A stretch of 5,109 nt of DNA from Phycisphaerales bacterium (GTDB lineage Bacteria; Planctomycetota; Phycisphaerae; Phycisphaerales; UBA1924). Below are positions 3,972 through 5,109 of the stretch, in pieces (the stretch's first letter is position 1; every line of letters begins with the position of its first letter). Below the pieces are notes generated by a model. That model ran no database searches and was not told the origin of the DNA. It saw only the letters and a list, made by a program, of their open reading frames with translations. The stretch covers positions 1 through 5,109 of the forward strand of contig JALOQT010000107.1 in assembly GCA_025453375.1 (NCBI GenBank). Direction: 5' to 3'. The position numbers and the translations under genes were made by a program.

Positions 3972-5109
3972 GCAGCACCTCCGTGCAGCGTGAGGCCGGC
4001 GAACTGGTGAAACGGCCGCCCGGCATCGGTCGCCTGCGTCTGAACATTCGCCAGTGCATTGGCGAGGGCAGACATGTTCAGGCCAGCGGGCGCGATGCGA
4101 GCCAGATGGCTGTGCAACGCATGGACAATCCCTGATGACGTGTCATCATGCAGCGGCCACTGCGCCGCAATGACGGCGCGCGCCCCGGCCCCGAGCACCG
4201 CGCGAACGAGGCCCTGCTGCTCCTCGCCGAAGCGGACGGCGCGGGCCGTTGAGCAGCCTGCGAGCACGATGATCGTGCCAGGCTTGATCGCACCAGCCAA
4301 CTGGCGCGCGGTGATCCACCCGCCGCTGCACATGATGCGGGAGGACATGGGGAACTCCGCGTCAAACAGCGCGTGGCCCGCGAAGTGCACGACATCGGCC
4401 CGCGGCAGCGCGGCCAAGGCGGCAGCGGGCGATGCATCGGCGCCGGCGAGGAGCGATGCGTGCTCCCAGCAGTCCGCCACGCTTCGCGCCTCGGTTTCGG
4501 CCTGCGGGGCGATCGAATCGGCGACGCCGATCGACAGCACGCGGGGCGGAGCGGCGGGCGTGATGTGGCTGGTGGTTGAGGCCCAATGCCGTGTGTTGCG
4601 CATCGCGGCGAAGGTCGCGCTGGGGACGTACCACATCGAGCCGGCGGCGGGCATCGACGCGCGATCTGACCAGGCGGCCAGAAGAGGCGCGGCGTGCAGA
4701 TCGCCGCACGGCGCGAGCATGACGTGCAAGGCGGTGTGAAGCCGTTGAGCAATCGGCCCGAGCACGGCAGTCGAAAGTTCTGTGGCCAGTGTGCGGGCCT
4801 GCTGGCGATCATCCAGCCCGGCGCACGCACGGGCGAGGGCGAGATCGAGGCGGCGCGTCAGGGTCTGCCAGTGTGCGTTGGTCGTCAGGCGGCGGTGGAT
4901 GACGACGTCGCCTGGCGTGAGGATGACGCACGAGAGATCATCGCCATCGAGAAAGAGGCTGACATACACCGCGCCGGGTGCGAGGCAGGCTTGGAGGGCC
5001 TCAATACTCATCGGCTCGACGGCGGGGTTGAGTGCGGAGCTCTGCGTGATGATCGCTCGATGGGCCTGCTGATGTTCGAGCTGGCGCAGGCGCGCCCGCA
5101 CGCGTGTGG
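3968..5109 (-). CDS. CHAT-domain cysteine protease (5' partial)
   Basis: CHAT (Caspase HetF Associated with TPRs) domain of the caspase/separase-like clan CD. The reading frame is open to the window edge. The GTG at 5101 is the first available start, but family members usually have a long TPR region ahead of the domain, so the true start probably lies outside. Counting from it, residues 1-20 are helical and charged, like the linker after TPRs. Residues 40-70 (ACLAPGAVYVSLFLDGDDLS) open the CHAT region. The catalytic dyad is H243 in VVHFAGHALFD and C283 in VLAGCSTARA. The conserved tail AAQWPLHDDTSSGIV (312-326) and PFHQFAGLTLHG (363-374) follow. Both catalytic residues are present, so it is probably active. 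Small differences from the usual form are Ala after the His (often Gly) and AGCST instead of ACET. No signal peptide is visible in this part. Its stop overlaps the subtilase start, making the pair an operon. The target and the trigger are unknown. Confidence 0.9.
   Translation of the reverse strand, partial: TRVRARLRQLEHQQAHRAIITQSSALNPAVEPMSIEALQACLAPGAVYVSLFLDGDDLSCVILTPGDVVIHRRLTTNAHWQTLTRRLDLALARACAGLDDRQQARTLATELSTAVLGPIAQRLHTALHVMLAPCGDLHAAPLLAAWSDRASMPAAGSMWYVPSATFAAMRNTRHWASTTSHITPAAPPRVLSIGVADSIAPQAETEARSVADCWEHASLLAGADASPAAALAALPRADVVHFAGHALFDAEFPMSSRIMCSGGWITARQLAGAIKPGTIIVLAGCSTARAVRFGEEQQGLVRAVLGAGARAVIAAQWPLHDDTSSGIVHALHSHLARIAPAGLNMSALANALANVQTQATDAGRPFHQFAGLTLHGGAA
3977..3982 (-). 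promoter_or_regulatory. Shine-Dalgarno site of the subtilase gene
   Basis: The minus strand reads GGAGGT, then GCTGC, then the ATG at 3971. This strong site lies inside the last codons of the CHAT gene and fixes the subtilase start. With the ATGA overlap it supports coupled translation. The downstream omega-amidase gene has no comparable site. Confidence 0.85.

Noticed and set aside
4059..4739. Plus-strand open frame (226 codons) opposite the CHAT gene
   Set aside because: Composition is skewed to Ala, Arg and Ser, with no motif. The minus strand carries the CHAT dyad and conserved tail, which explains the region.

Overview
The window is GC-rich and densely coding. It looks like chromosomal DNA from a Planctomycetota-like bacterium, possibly the Phycisphaerae. 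This rests on the very high GC, a secreted protease ending in a lone dockerin-like EF-hand pair, a CHAT protein next to a secreted subtilase, and mixed Shine-Dalgarno use. No 16S or other decisive marker is present, so the assignment is an inference.

Layout: (1) 1-1415, plus strand: the C-terminal half of bacterial isoleucyl-tRNA synthetase (ileS, 5' end outside the window). It carries the KMSKS-type loop and the anticodon-binding domain, but its terminal zinc finger has lost three of the four expected cysteines. (2) 1416-1679: a convergent intergenic region of 264 bp with no gene. It is packed with small structures: three compact hairpins, a heptamer tandem repeat, a long REP-like inverted repeat and an octamer tandem repeat. 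(3) 1680-5109, minus strand, read from right to left: a CHAT-domain protease (N-terminus outside the window), a secreted S8 subtilase with a dockerin-like tail, then a nitrilase-superfamily omega-amidase (YafV/Nit2 type).

The CHAT stop and the subtilase start share ATGA, and a good GGAGGT site precedes the subtilase start, so the two proteases are very probably co-transcribed and translationally coupled. The CHAT protein has no visible export signal in the part present, whereas the subtilase has a clear Sec signal peptide. This two-protease pair is the most interesting unit in the window. The omega-amidase follows 36 bp later, has no Shine-Dalgarno site, and is probably an ordinary metabolic repair enzyme carried along on the same strand.

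The second interesting signal is in the omega-amidase gene. A low-complexity stretch of about 41 residues is inserted just before the catalytic cysteine. It is built from four octamer repeats (CGTCGCTC type) beside an 11-base C run. The same octamer is repeated three times just beyond the end of this gene. This suggests a mobile or expanding simple repeat that has entered a reading frame and could make the gene switchable.
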